From: Vombatus ursinus
Lineage: Eukaryota > Chordata > Mammalia > Diprotodontia > Vombatidae
Length of the DNA: 64,000 nt
Direction: 5' to 3'
NCBI RefSeq assembly: GCF_900497805.2
Contig: NW_020954631.1
Coordinates: 179,951 to 243,950, forward strand
This document shows, one piece after another, positions 43,101 to 53,889 of the stretch. How positions within the stretch are numbered: position 1 is the first letter of the stretch; the number at the start of each line of letters is the position of its first letter. The notes beneath the pieces are model-generated. The model did not search any database, was not told the origin of the DNA, and saw nothing but the letters and a program-made list of their open reading frames with translations. The position numbers and the translations under genes were made by a program.

Positions 43101-46100
43101 GCCACACCAGGGGGCTGGGTGTCCCAAGGACCTGGAGCACACAGCAGAGCTGTTCGATGTCATTCTCACCAGCAAAGAGAGGGGAGCCATTCAGGAGCTC
43201 CCCGAGGATGCAGCCCACAGACCTGTGGACACAAGCGGACACAGTTTGGGCAGCCAGTCACCCCGAGCAGGGAGCCTGCCAGCCGGGGCCCTCTTGCTCT
43301 TGTCCCGTCCTCCAGGGCCTTACCACAGGTCCACACCCTCATCATACTGCCTGGCACCATAGAGAAGCTCTGGAGCCCGATACCACCTGCAGCAAAGTAA
43401 GGAAACGTGATTAGCAGCTGCTCTGATGAGGCTGGAGAGGCATGCCAACGAATACCTCCTACTGCAAAGCTTGAAACTGATGCCTATCCCCCTTGCCTAC
43501 CCTACAACCCCCACCCCCACCCCCACCCCCCCGCCACTGCCAAACTCAGGAGTGTACCTAGTGGCCACCTGGTGGCTATACAGTCGGTCACCCTCAGGGG
43601 AGAAGACTCGAGCTAGGCCAAAGTCTCCAATCTTCAGCTGGCCTGAGGAGCTAATGAGCAGGTTGCCTGGCTTCAGGTCCTGGGGAAGGAAGGAGGGAAG
43701 GAAGGAAGGGAGGGAGGAAGGAAGAAAGGAAGGAAGACGTTTAAGGCCCAACATCTAGCGCCCTTGCCAAGGCTCGACTGAGCCCCCCCACTCCCTGCCC
43801 CCCCCCAGCCCCATCCCAGCTCCCCCTCCCCCAAAAGGCTCGGGCACTGGGCCTCTGGGTATCCATACCCGGTGGACAATGTTGTTCGCGTGGCAGAAGG
43901 CTACACCCTTGAGCAGCATTTGCATGTACGCTTTAACCTGAGCTGGGGCCAGAGGCCGCTTCCCATGCTGGATGATCTCAGACAGGTCAGAGAGCATGAA
44001 CTCAAAAGCCAGGATGAAGCCTACTCCATGCGGGAACACAGCCTTCAACTTCACCACCTGTGGGTGCCAGGACACCTGATAAGGGTACTTAGAGAATTTT
44101 ATAGAAGGTAGGAAATCAAGGCACGAGGGATCACTACATTCTAAGTCCTCCTGCCACCAAAGTTCTTTCATTCTGTAGGGGAAACTGAGGCCTGAAAGTG
44201 TTGCTGGATCATCTGTTCAAACCTGAGCCCAAACTCATTTCCTAGGATGGGGAAAAGGTGAGGCTTGAGAGGGCTTTGAGACTGTCCCACCTGGGCCCCC
44301 ATTTCACAAGATGAGAGAAGCCAAGGCATAAAAGTACGACATGCTTCACGGGATGCTTAGAGACTGACTACCCAACCTACACCTAACCCCTTCACAGGAT
44401 AAGGGAAACCAAGGCAAGGCCTCTTTGCTGTGGATAGAAGGTTGGGTCTCAAATCTAGCCGCAGGCATTTGTTGGCTGTGTGACCCTGGGCAAGTCACTT
44501 CACTGCCTCAGTTTCCTCAGCTGTAAAATGGGGCTCATCACAGCACCAACGTCTGAAGGTGGTTGTGAGGATCACATGAGAAAATAATTGTGAAGGACTT
44601 ACATGGCACAGTGCCTGGAACTGAGGAGATACCCAGTAATTGCTTGTTCTCTTAACCCTTTCCACCTCCTCCAACACCAATGTGTGTAGAGTGACTCGAT
44701 TTATAGACTTGGAGAAACTGAAGCAAAGCAAAAGGTGTTTGGAAATGGTCAGTCAGTCAACAAGCGTTTTTGGTTTTTTTTTTTAGGCAATTGGGGTTGA
44801 GTGACTTGCCCAGGGTCACACAGCTAGTAAGTGTCAAGTGTTTGGTGTGAGGCCGCATTTGAACTCAGGTCCTCATGACCTCAGGGCCGGTGCCCCATCC
44901 ACTGCGCCACCTAGCTGCCCCAACAAGTGTTTATTAAGTGTCTACTGTGTGCCAGGCACTGGGGATACAAAGAGAGACAAGACCCAAGTCCCTGCCTTTG
45001 AGAAGCTCTCAGTCTAATGGGAGAGGCAACAAGCAAGGAGGCCACTCAGAAGACGGAAGGAAAAGGAGGCAGCTAAAGAAAGGCCTTCCGCTCTTAGCTG
45101 GGTTTGAGCAGGCAGGGCAACAGCCACGGAATGGGCAAAATGCCTAACAGAAGGCTATGCTCGCTCCAACAGGTGCTGGCTTCCAGGAAGGTAGAAAGGC
45201 CAGGAGGATGGTAGAGGCCCAGAGATGAGGAGTTCAGTTTGGGCTGTGAGCTGAGGAGAGAGGTCAGGGCTGGCTACATACATCTGAGAATCATTTGCCA
45301 AGAGATGGTCATTGAAGCCAAGAGAACTGATGAGCTCATCCAGTGAGATGGGCCCAGGACAGAGCTTCCGGCATCACCCATGGTTAGGTGGCTCAGTGGA
45401 TAGAGCCCTGGGCCAGCAGTCAAAAAGACTTGAGTTCAAATCCAGCCTCAGACATGTGTGACCTCAGGCAAGTCACTGCACTGCTGCCTGCCTCAGTTTC
45501 CCCAACTGTACAACGAGGATAAGAACAGCACTTCCCTCCCAGGGTCGTTGTGAGGATCAAGTGAGATCATATTTGTAAAGTGCTTAGTCCAGTGCCTGGC
45601 ACACAGTAGGTGCTACAGAAATACTACCTATGATGACGGTGATGATGATGACAACAGATACAGCGAAGGAGCCTGAGGAGCAGAGAGGCAGGAGGAGAAT
45701 GGGGGGAGACAGGAGAGGAGAGAAGAGAATGGAGTCTCCAAGGCTCCAGAGAGATCAGGGCAAAGACCAGGCCACTGGGCAAAGGCCATTGCATCGGGCA
45801 ACTTTGGAGAGATGGGGACAGAAGTCAGAGTGGAGATACCGAGCACAGGCAGCCTTCCCAAGATGGCCAGGGGGCATTCGGTCCGCATCCTCTTTCCCCA
45901 CTTCTCTGGCTCATTTTATGGAATGGGGAAAACAGGCAAAAATATGCTTAGGCATCATCGCTTTCCAACCAGCTCCAGTTCCAGAATGAGGGCACAGGCT
46001 CAAAGGTGCTTAAGAATTCATCGGACCCAACCTCTCCTGACCATTTGGAACCCACAAGGAACCCCAAGAGCTAACACGGCTCCGAGATCATCCTTGGGGC

Positions 46101-48111
46101 TGGGGGAGCTTCTCCGAGATCATCTAAACGTCTTCTCTGGAGCTCCCTGATCACAAGAGCCCCGGTTTAGCATTGGAAGGAATCGGATGAGCAAACAGAG
46201 GGCCGGACGGGGAAGTAGAGGGAATGACTTACATACTGGTTGTCCTCCATCTCCTGCAGAGCTTTGATCTCCCGCAGGGCCTCGTTGGGGAGTCCACCCG
46301 TCAGCCGCCGCAAGACAATCTTCTTTAGAGCCACTGTCTCCCCCGTCTAGGAAAGAAAGACACACCCAGACACAGAGGGAGACTGAGGCAGGCAGTCAAG
46401 GGGAAGGGCGTGTATGCAGCAGACAGGCAGAACCAGAGGAAAGTACAAAGACCGATGGAGAGAGACGAAAAGGCTGAGAAACCGGTTTGTCGTTCAGTCG
46501 TGCCCAATTCTTCGTGACCCCGTTTGGGGTTTTCTGGGCAGAGATGCTGGAGGGGTTTGCCATGTCCTTCTCCAGCTCATTTGACAGATGAGGAAACTGA
46601 GGCAAGCAGGGTGAAGTGACTTGCCCAGGGTCACACAGCTCGGAAGTGTCTGAGGCCAGATTGGAACTCAGAAAGATTTCTGACTCCAGGTTCTGGCCGG
46701 CACCGGATGCACCACGCCACTAACCCAAGAAACCAGATCTTCCATTTTCAATAAGTATTTACTAAGGTCTACATGTGTACCTGGTGCCATGCTGAGCCCT
46801 AGTGAAACATGGACAAAACCAAATTCATCCCTGGCCTCTCTGAGTTTACATTCTACAGAGAGAAAACAAACCAAGTACCCAGATGATTCATGGCTAGCAA
46901 GTATATAGAAAGCAAGTATGAGGTCACTTCAAGGGTAAAGACAGAGGCATTGATCTCTGAAGGGCTCGGAAAGGCCCCAGGGAGGAAGAAGGGAGAGCCA
47001 GAGCTTCTCAGAAGGCAGAGTTATTCTGCCCATGGAGGAGGCTGGGCTGGAGCTCAGAGACAAACAGAAAGCCTGGGAGGAGCGGGGGAAAAGGTTGCTG
47101 TGAAAGGCTTTGAATGCCAGAGCATTTGGAATTTGATCTTGGGGGTAACAGGAAGCCACTGGAGTCGACTGAGCAGGAGGGGGACATGGTTGGATCTGCT
47201 CTTTAGGAAAAGCCCTTTGGTGGCTGAATGGAGAGTGGACGGAGACAAGGCGGGGCAGGCAGAGCACCCGCCTCCCCCCCCCCTCCACCCACCAGCAGCA
47301 CCAACAGCAGCAGCAGGCCATCAGCCCAGGTAGGGGCAGTGGCAGAGGAGAGATGGTGTGGAGGTAGAAATGACAAGACCGGACCAGTGACTAAGGGTTC
47401 GAAGGCCAGAAATAAAGATGCTCAGAAGAACGGAGGGCAGGGAGAGCTGGGAGGATCACGATAGGCTGTTTTCTGCCTTCGAAGCTGAAGAGGCCCAGAG
47501 GGCATCCAGCGGGCCAGCAGGCAGTTAGAGGGATACCAATGGCAACCGGAGATGGCAGTGAATCAGCCGCATGGGGATGATGGCTGGATCCAGGAAATCA
47601 CCAACCGGGAGAAGAGGAAAGGAGAGGGCCCAGGGAACCCATGAAGGGAGACAAAGGGCCAAAGGGAGAATGGAGAAACAAAGGCAAACGTGGGGAAAGA
47701 AGAGAAAGCGAGAGAGAGAAGCAAGGGAAGAAAGGGAAGACGTGTGAAGGAGACAGGGAACGAAAAGAGGGCAGGAGGGATGGAAAGGAGAGAAGAAGGG
47801 TGAGCCATTGGGGGGAGAGCCAGACACAGAGAGAAAAAGAAGTGAAAGGAGAAGGGGAACACAAAGGAAGGAGGGAGAGAAAGGAATATGGGAGGAGAAA
47901 AATGGAAAAAGGAGGGAAACAGAGAGAGAGAGAAGAGGCAGACAAAGAGAAGGAAGGCCAGGGCTGGAGGAGCCTCGGGAGGATTTGTTTACAAGGGCCA
48001 CAGCTTGCTTCCTGCACCAGCCTGGTCCCCACTTACCTGCACGTGCTTGGCCTTGAAGACGATGCCATGGGCCCCTTCACCTATGTGGCCCAGGATGTTG
48101 TACTGGTCCAT
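40186..48111 (-). CDS. CDK20: CDK20 (CCRK)-like kinase, eight coding exons
   Basis: Exons 48111-48037, 46346-46233, 44057-43869, 43679-43558, 43386-43324, 43222-43099, 42995-42840 and 40384-40186, all with GT-AG introns. Motifs: [19 protein letters not shown] (P-loop), VALKK (catalytic Lys), [11 protein letters not shown] (PSTAIRE-like helix), [35 protein letters not shown] (T-loop Thr kept), [16 protein letters not shown]. The C-terminus [20 protein letters not shown] is diagnostic for CDK20. Coding length is 1042 bases; with one C fewer in the C10 run at 40303-40312 it would be exactly 346 codons plus stop, the human length, and the C-terminal homology ([15 protein letters not shown] ... 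LSQG) resumes in that frame. As written, the last 40 residues are shifted. CDK20 phosphorylates ciliary kinases and controls cilium length. Human CDK20 lies on chromosome 9, not here. Introns rule out a retrocopy. Confidence 0.92.
42363..42618 (+). mobile_element. long-form tRNA-type SINE in kinase intron 7
   Basis: Starts GGGGCAGCTAGGTGGTGCTG. Beyond the common body it has a second half (TCAAATGAGCTGGAGAAGGA, CATGGCAAACC, CCAAGAAAACCCCAAATGGG, GAGTTGGACATGACTGAA). The same long form occurs at 46480-46725 and 56082-56325. Confidence 0.85.
44455..44640 (+). repeat. MIR-type SINE
   Basis: GTGTGACCCTGGGCAAGTCA, CCTCAGTTTCCTCAGCTGTA, GGTTGTGAGGATCACATGAG and CACAGTGCCTGGAACTGAGG appear in MIR order, in kinase intron 2. 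Confidence 0.75.
44771..44921 (-). mobile_element. tRNA-type marsupial SINE
   Basis: Poly-T then GGCAATTGGGGTTGAGTGAC and ending CCACCTAGCTGCCCC. CAACAAGCGTTTT before and CAACAAGTGTTT after form the duplication; the target was the L2/MIR-like tail that continues at 44922. Confidence 0.85.
44922..45370 (+). repeat. old GA-rich interspersed repeat
   Basis: GTTTATTAAGTGTCTACTGT, GTGCCAGGCACTGGGGATAC, AGAAGCTCTCAGTCTAATGG, later GCTGAGGAGAGAGGTCAGGG and GATGGGCCCAGGACAGAGCT. The same phrases recur at 46740-47430, 50190-50950 and 63500-64000. It is an ancient mammalian repeat whose family I do not name. Confidence 0.6.
45375..45615 (+). mobile_element. SINE with CORE/MIR-like 3' part
   Basis: 5' half like the tRNA-type SINE (GGTGGCTCAGTGGATAGAGC, GAGTTCAAATCCAGCCTCAG). 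The 3' half is MIR-like (GTTGTGAGGATCAAGTGAGA, TGCCTGGCACACAGTAGGTG), followed by a GATGATGAT tail at 45630-45650. Confidence 0.75.
46480..46725 (-). mobile_element. long-form tRNA-type SINE
   Basis: Reverse complement of the long form: CCCCGTTTGGGGTTTTCTGG, GCTGGAGGGGTTTGCCATGT, CAGGGTCACACAGCTCGGAA. It lies in kinase intron 1, about 135 bases from exon 2. Confidence 0.82.
46740..47430 (+). repeat. old GA-rich interspersed repeat
   Basis: Contains GTGTACCTGGTGCCATGCTG, AAAGGCTTTGAATGCCAGAG, TAACAGGAAGCCACTGGAGT, GGGGGACATGGTTGGATCTG and TTGGTGGCTGAATGGAGAGT. This is the middle part of the same family as 44922-45370. Confidence 0.6.
47630..47965. repeat. polypurine tract in kinase intron 1
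   Basis: About 330 bases almost only A and G on the plus strand (GGAAAGAAGAGAAAGCGAGA, AGAAAAAGAAGTGAAAGGAG and similar). Minus-strand frames across it (47525-48032) are Leu/Ser/Pro-rich and artefactual. It is capable of triplex (H-DNA) formation. Confidence 0.8.
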
Positions 48112-48879
48112 GGTCCAGCTTGTGGAAGAAGGGAGCGAGCCCAGTGACTCCCCTGGGCTTCCCGAGTGGAGGGTGCTGTCTCTCTGGGACTTCCTTTAAG
48201 GCCCTCTCCCCAGTTGCAAGCTTGGAGCCTCCACTAGTCACATGGCTTTGCCATTCCTCTTTCGCCCTGCTCTCCTGGCTAACTCCGATTCCAAGCACCC
48301 TGCCTCTAAGGGACCTTCGGCCTCGCCTTGGTAAAGCACTTAGCTCCCTGTGCTTCCTAAAGGCTTCTTCCCACCCCCAGCCCTCGCTTCTCACGTTCGC
48401 CTTCTCACTTTGAGCTTGGGCAGCCTTTTCCAGGGAGTCCTCAGAGCCCCAAGCCCCCTCCTCCAGGATGCCCGACACATGGACAGACAAGCATACGCAC
48501 CCCTTGGGGGTTCCCCTCAAAGACAAGCGCCTATGCCACCTCCTCCAGGAAGCCCTCTTGGCCTTGGCAAGCAGCATTCCACGTTCCGGGCTGGGGCCAC
48601 CACGGGCCCTCTCCTCCCTCAGCTTGGGGGAGTGCTGGAGCCCCCAGCCCCAGGAGCCCACTCAAGGCTCAGCTCCTCCGGGAAGCCCGGCCAGGAGCGC
48701 CTGGGCCCTGGGAGGGAGATCCCCGTGGGCTGGGGGCTCCCTCTTCTCTGGGGATCGTGCGGGGCCTAGAGCGGCCTCTGCTCAGGATCACCGCCTCCAG
48801 GGGGCCCGCTACCGTGCGCGGGCCGGGGCCAGCACGAGGCTCCCGGACAGCCCTGGATGTGCACCCCAAAGTGAAGGAG

Positions 48880-49190
48880 GCCCTCCCACCTCCTCCCCCG
48901 CAGTTCTCCGCCTAGTCCCCGGCCCGGCCCCGGCCCGGCCTGTGCAACCTCCAGCCTCCTCCCAGCAGCCGCTGTCCTGCACGCAGCTTCCTTAGCAACG
49001 TCTCAGCACAAGCGCACGCGCGCCTTTCTGGGAGGTGAGCCCGGGGAGCTCGGTCAGGTGACACGGCCCGGGGGAGGGGTGCGGGGCCTGGAGAGGGGCG
49101 GGCCCAAGTGCCCCCGTCACGTGGTCCGTGAGGCCCCGCCCCGTCGGAGCACGTTGGGCTCCGGCACTTTTTGTGCCAGGGCCCTGGAGG
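48880..49190 (-). promoter_or_regulatory. CDK20 homologue CpG promoter with RFX X-box
   Basis: GC-rich region upstream of the kinase start. GCTTCCTTAGCAAC at 48986-48999 is, on the gene strand, GTTGCTAAGGAAGC, close to the RFX X-box pattern (GTTGCCATGGAAAC type). An E-box CACGTG lies at 49118-49123 and GC boxes (GGGGCGGG) around 49096-49140. X-boxes mark ciliary genes, which fits CDK20. The first exon is probably noncoding or carries a long 5'UTR, since the ATG is about 800 bases downstream. Confidence 0.55.
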
Positions 49191-49339
49191 GTGGGTACGT
49201 CCTCTTCGATACTCGCCCTCCTCTTCCGGTGCTGGCCCTGGAGTCAGTGAGGAAACGAGTTCCAATTCCACCTTATGCGCATGACTAGCTGGGCTAGACT
49301 GCCTCAGTTTCCTCCTAGACAAAATGAGGCTCGGAATAG

Positions 49340-51220
49340 CATGTCCCAGCACGGGGCTGGAGCGTGTGGCATTTCCTTTCTTCCGCGAACAGTTTTTCCC
49401 TTAAAAATGCCAATGATTTGTGGTCATCTCTGGAAACCACCCAGTCATCTGGCTTTCTCTAGACATAGGCTAAGTGGGAAGAGGTCTGCGCATGAATGAC
49501 CAGGCCACCCGGTCTCTGGCCCTCCCTGCTCTGCGGATTCCTCCCTGGCTTCCTGGGAATGACGTTTCCCTTGGGTCAGTGAGGTTTCTATTCTATTCAT
49601 GGGGTACTGGACGTTAGTTCCCAGGGACTGCATTAGAAATGAATTATTTGAGTTGGGGAACCACCAACTCAAATGCGGGGGGGGGGGGGGTGTTGTTGCA
49701 CATTGACTTAGAAAACCAGATATTAACATTATCTATGTTCTTGTTCTATTGTATTCTTAGTTATTTTTGTGAAAAATTTCCCAATTACATTTTAATTGGA
49801 TTCTGGCTGAACTTTCTGCCACTTCTGCTCCATTGAATAACCCTTAGCAGAAGTCAACGATCCCGACTTTTTGTTGGCCAAGCCTTATCAAAGGGAGATG
49901 ACGAATTCCCAGCCCTGGTCCCTATTGGATCTCAGAAAGATTGGAGGGCTGTACCTCCAGGGGCCAATGTCTCTTCAGGAGGCCCATGGAACAGGTGCCA
50001 GGAACAATTTGTTCCTTTCCACCACGTGAAAAAGGGGATTGTGTTGATTCCACAAGAATCTGCCAAATCCTTTCATCTCTACGCATATGGATGACAAGGG
50101 TACAAATTGCCCAAAATGAGGAGTTGAAGATAACATCTAAGTTGCAAGCCTGGGTTCCTGAAAGGATGGTGGTGTCTTCCACAGCAATAGGGAACTTAGG
50201 ATGAAGGGAGGGCTTCAGGGGAAAGAGAATAAACTCCATTTGGGACATGTTGAGTTGAAAGATGTCTCGGGAACATCCTGTTTGAAACAATCTGAAGTGT
50301 GAGACTGGAGATCAGGAGAGAGGTTAGGGCTGGAGAGAGATAATAACTGAATCCACAGAGCTGATGAGGGAGAAGATGGGCCCAGAACAGAGCCTTGGCA
50401 ACACTCACGAACTTGACATGGCTGAAGTTCCAACTAAAGATATGAGGAGTGGTCAGATAGAGGGAGAACCAGGAGATGGCAGTGTCCAGGAGGAGAAGGA
50501 GATGGACAGTGTCAAAGACGCTGATCAAGATCAAGATCGAGATCAAGAAAGACGAAGACTGAGAAAAGGTCATGAGCAATCTGATGGTGAAGAAATCTTT
50601 GAGAACTTGGGAGAGCCTGGTCTCAGCTGAATAAATGAGGTTGGAAGCCAGAGTACATAGTTTCGAAGAGAGTGAGATGAGAAGGGGAGGCGCCTTCTCA
50701 AGAAGTTTGGCCACAAAAGGGAGGACAGATCAAAGGTGCTACCAAGTGGAGATGCACGGATCAAGTGCAAGTTTTTTGAGGCTGTGTCTTCAGACATCAG
50801 AGAAGGAGCCAATAGACAGGGAGAGGCTGAAGATTAGTAAGAGAGTGGGGGGGATGCTACTGGGAACGAGGGATGGAAGGAGATTACTTGTTGCCTTTGT
50901 AAGGAGAAGGACCACTTCTTCAAGTGAGACAGGGGTTACTGCTTAAATGCCTCCTATGTGTCATGTGGATGAGAAACATAGTAGAAAAGATGTATTTCCA
51001 GCTACTGCATCTTTAAGGCCCAAGTACTTCTTATCTGTGATGTCCTGTCAACCAATGTAAGTGCCAGCCCCGACCAGGAGCAGACATGAAAGGAACTGGA
51101 CAAAGGCCCTGATATCGTGCGCAAGGCCCGCAAAAATAAATTTCAAATTAAAAATCATTTGGAGTCACAAGGCTTTTCTTCTCTAACAAAACCGGGGAGT
51201 CTCTTCTGGGCAGAACAAAA
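49340..51220. other. gene-free DNA with old repeats
   Basis: No coding exon recognised. 49677-49691 is a poly-G run. 50190-50950 is another copy of the GA-rich repeat (GGGACATGTTGAGTTGAAAG, GATCAGGAGAGAGGTTAGGG, GCCCAGAACAGAGCCTTGGC, GGCAGTGTCCAGGAGGAGAA), including GATCAA/GATCGA hexamer repetition near 50522-50550. The open frame at 50364-50630 is part of the repeat. Confidence 0.55.
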
Positions 51221-51229
51221 AATAGTTAA

Positions 51230-53500
51230 GGAGGTCGGAGCTAAGATGGTGGAGTGATAGGAAAGAGTGTGGTGGGCTCCCATCCACAGACTTTTCCAGA
51301 CAGATGTAGAAAATGCACCAGACTGAAAATGTCACATTGAGTCCTTTCTTTAGCCCACCTCAGCACAGAAAGACAGAAATAGATGTCTGCAGACTGAGGA
51401 CAGGCTAGGGCACTCCAGTTCCCAGGGAGAGGCCACCAGGCCAGGAGGAGGTCCCAGACCTAGACTAGGGCACTGGGAAGGGGCCAGGTGCCAAGCAGCA
51501 CCTGGGTCACAGGTCTGGGTCAGACTGAGAAGGGGACTTATGCACAGGTCAGGGAGGCCCCTGGCTGTTCAATGGAAAAGAAGAAGTTCAGAAGTCAGAA
51601 TTAGTGGTGCTGGGGCTCAGAGCAAGCTCTCACTTCCAGCATCCAGCCCAGCCTACAGAGGAGTAGCCAGGCTGGGAACCCCAGACCAAAGGGGAGCTTA
51701 CAATCTACCGCTCTGAACCAGCGGAGCTTGCCAGCTGGCCGATAGGGGCCGAGGCCTGCAGCATCTACTGTTCCTCAGACTCAAACCCAGGTCAGGAAAT
51801 TGAAGAGCTCAGAGCAGGGGGCAGCGATCAGCTTTTGCCCTGGATCAGACCCTTCTGGGGGCACAGAAAGCCTGCAGGTCCCCGGCCTGAGCTGTCCCTG
51901 AGATCCTGGAACAACACAGCACTCAATACCCCAAGAAAGCAGCAGCAGAAAGAGCCCGGACGTTCCCTCCACGAGTGTGACAGAGCCCAACCCTGACATC
52001 AAGTCCGAAGTCAGGAAGCAGGCTGGAAGGATGGGCAAACACACAAAGAAGCCCACCACGAGCTATTATGGTGGCAGGGACACTCTAGACACAAATGCAG
52101 AACAGAATGACTCTAAAACATCTTCAAGAAAGCCTCAGAAAAAAACACAGCTTGGGCACAAACTCAACTGGAATTCTGGAAGAGATGAAGCAAGAGTATT
52201 TTAAAAAGAGTTAAAAATGTTTCTGTAAATGAAATGAGAGTGCTTGAGGAAAAAATTGGAAAAGAATTTAGAAGAATTCCCTGGAAAGGGAATTGACCTA
52301 AGCAACAAGCTCCCTGAAAATTAGAGCCAATGACCCCATGAAGCAACCAGAATTATGAAAACAAAGACAAAAGGCTGGAAAAAGAGAAGAAAATGTCAAG
52401 TATCTCATAGCAAAAACAAGTGAACTGCCAAACTGATTGAGGAGAAAAAATGTAAGAATCACTGGAGTATGTGAATGCCAAGACCCCAAAAAGAGTGTAA
52501 GCATCCTATTTCAAGAAATCATAAAAGAAAACTGCCAAAATCTTTTAGAACCAGGGGCAAAGTGGAAATAGAAAAGAATCCACCAGTAACCTCCTGAAAG
52601 AAACCCCCAAATGAAAACTGCCAAGAACATCAAAGCCAAAATCCAGACCTTCCAGGTCAAAGAAAAAAATACCATAAGCAGCCAGAAAGAAACAATTCAT
52701 GTACTGAGGAGGAGCAGTCAGGATCACACAGCCAAGAATAACTTTCCCAGCAAAACTGAGTATAATGCTACTGGGGGAAAGTGGACTTTTAGTGAAATAG
52801 AGGACTTCCAAGCATTCCTGATGAGAAGACCAGAGCTGTGGAGAAATTCTGAGGTTCAAACACAGACGTGAAGAGAAGCATGAAAAGGTCAACGTGAACG
52901 AACGGTGAGAAAGGCCCAAACAAGGACAAACTGCTTCCATCCATTTATGGAGAGAGCATACATGTGCCCCCACCCCCTCCACCCCACGTCCTGCCATCAT
53001 CATGGCTTAGAGAGGGAGTCCAGTTAGACATGGCCTGGGAATCTTGAACAAGTTATATGGTTTATTAATGTGATCGAATACTATTGTGCTATAAGAAATG
53101 ATGAAGGGGGTATTTTAGAAAAAACCCGGAAAGACGTGTGTGAACTGATACATAGTGAGGTGAGCAGAGTCAGGACAACCATTTACGGGAAGCCAACGAT
53201 ATTGTAAAGATAATCAACTTTAAAAGTCTTGACTACTCTGCTCAATTCCAAAGGACTCACGATGAAACATACTACCCACCTCCAGACAGAGAGCTGACGG
53301 ACTCAGAGGGCAGCTGATGTTTGTTTCGTTTTGTTTTGTTTTTTCCCTAACATGGCCAATGTGGACATTTGTTTTGTATGACTTCATATTTGTAAATGGT
53401 TTTCTATTTCTTGCCTTCTCAGTGGGTGGGGGAGGGGTGATGAGAAGGAAAGACTCTGGAATTGAAAATAAAATTGAATGTTTCTATCTTGATCTCAAGA
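51230..53500 (+). mobile_element. L1-derived, ORF1-type element (HAL1-like), decayed
   Basis: Sense orientation. The 5' start resembles L1 (GGAGCTAAGATGGTGGAGTG near 51237), followed by a roughly 800-bp 5'UTR, then ORF1 remnants: MGKHTKKPTTSYYG (52032; compare MSKQHKKSQTILSYFG in the intact copy), QEIIKENCQNLLEP (52520-52560) and GKWTFSEIEDFQAFLMRRPE (52780-52840). Only about 200 bases later comes an ORF2 C-terminal-like patch (53070-53170) and an L1 3'UTR ending ATTGAAAATAAAATTGAATG near 53480. Endonuclease and reverse transcriptase are missing, as in the two other ORF1-only copies. Several stops occur in ORF1. Confidence 0.65.
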
Positions 53501-53889
53501 AAACAATGAAAGAGAGGAAGACAAATACACTTGAGGGGAGGAGTGAAGGTGAGGAAAAAATACTCCCCATAATCAGAGTGCACAAGTACACATCTAGACA
53601 AACATGGATGAGAGGGTGGAGGGAAGCAGCTGACACTTGATTCTCACTCTCATCTGAAATGGTGGAAAGAAGGAAAAGTACACACACACATACATACACA
53701 TACAGGTGAATACAGAAATACATCTCACTCAACAGGGAAATGGGGGGAACAGAGGAGAATAGGAATTAGAAGGAAGGTAGATTAAAGGAAGGATTAATTC
53801 TAAGGATGCACAAAAACATTTCTAGCTCTTTTTGAGGTGGCAAAGAACACCAGTCTTTGAGGGTGTCCATAAATTGGGAATAGATGAAC

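Noticed and set aside
47525-48032. Minus-strand frames of 144-158 codons rich in Leu/Ser/Phe
   Set aside because: They translate the complement of the polypurine tract.
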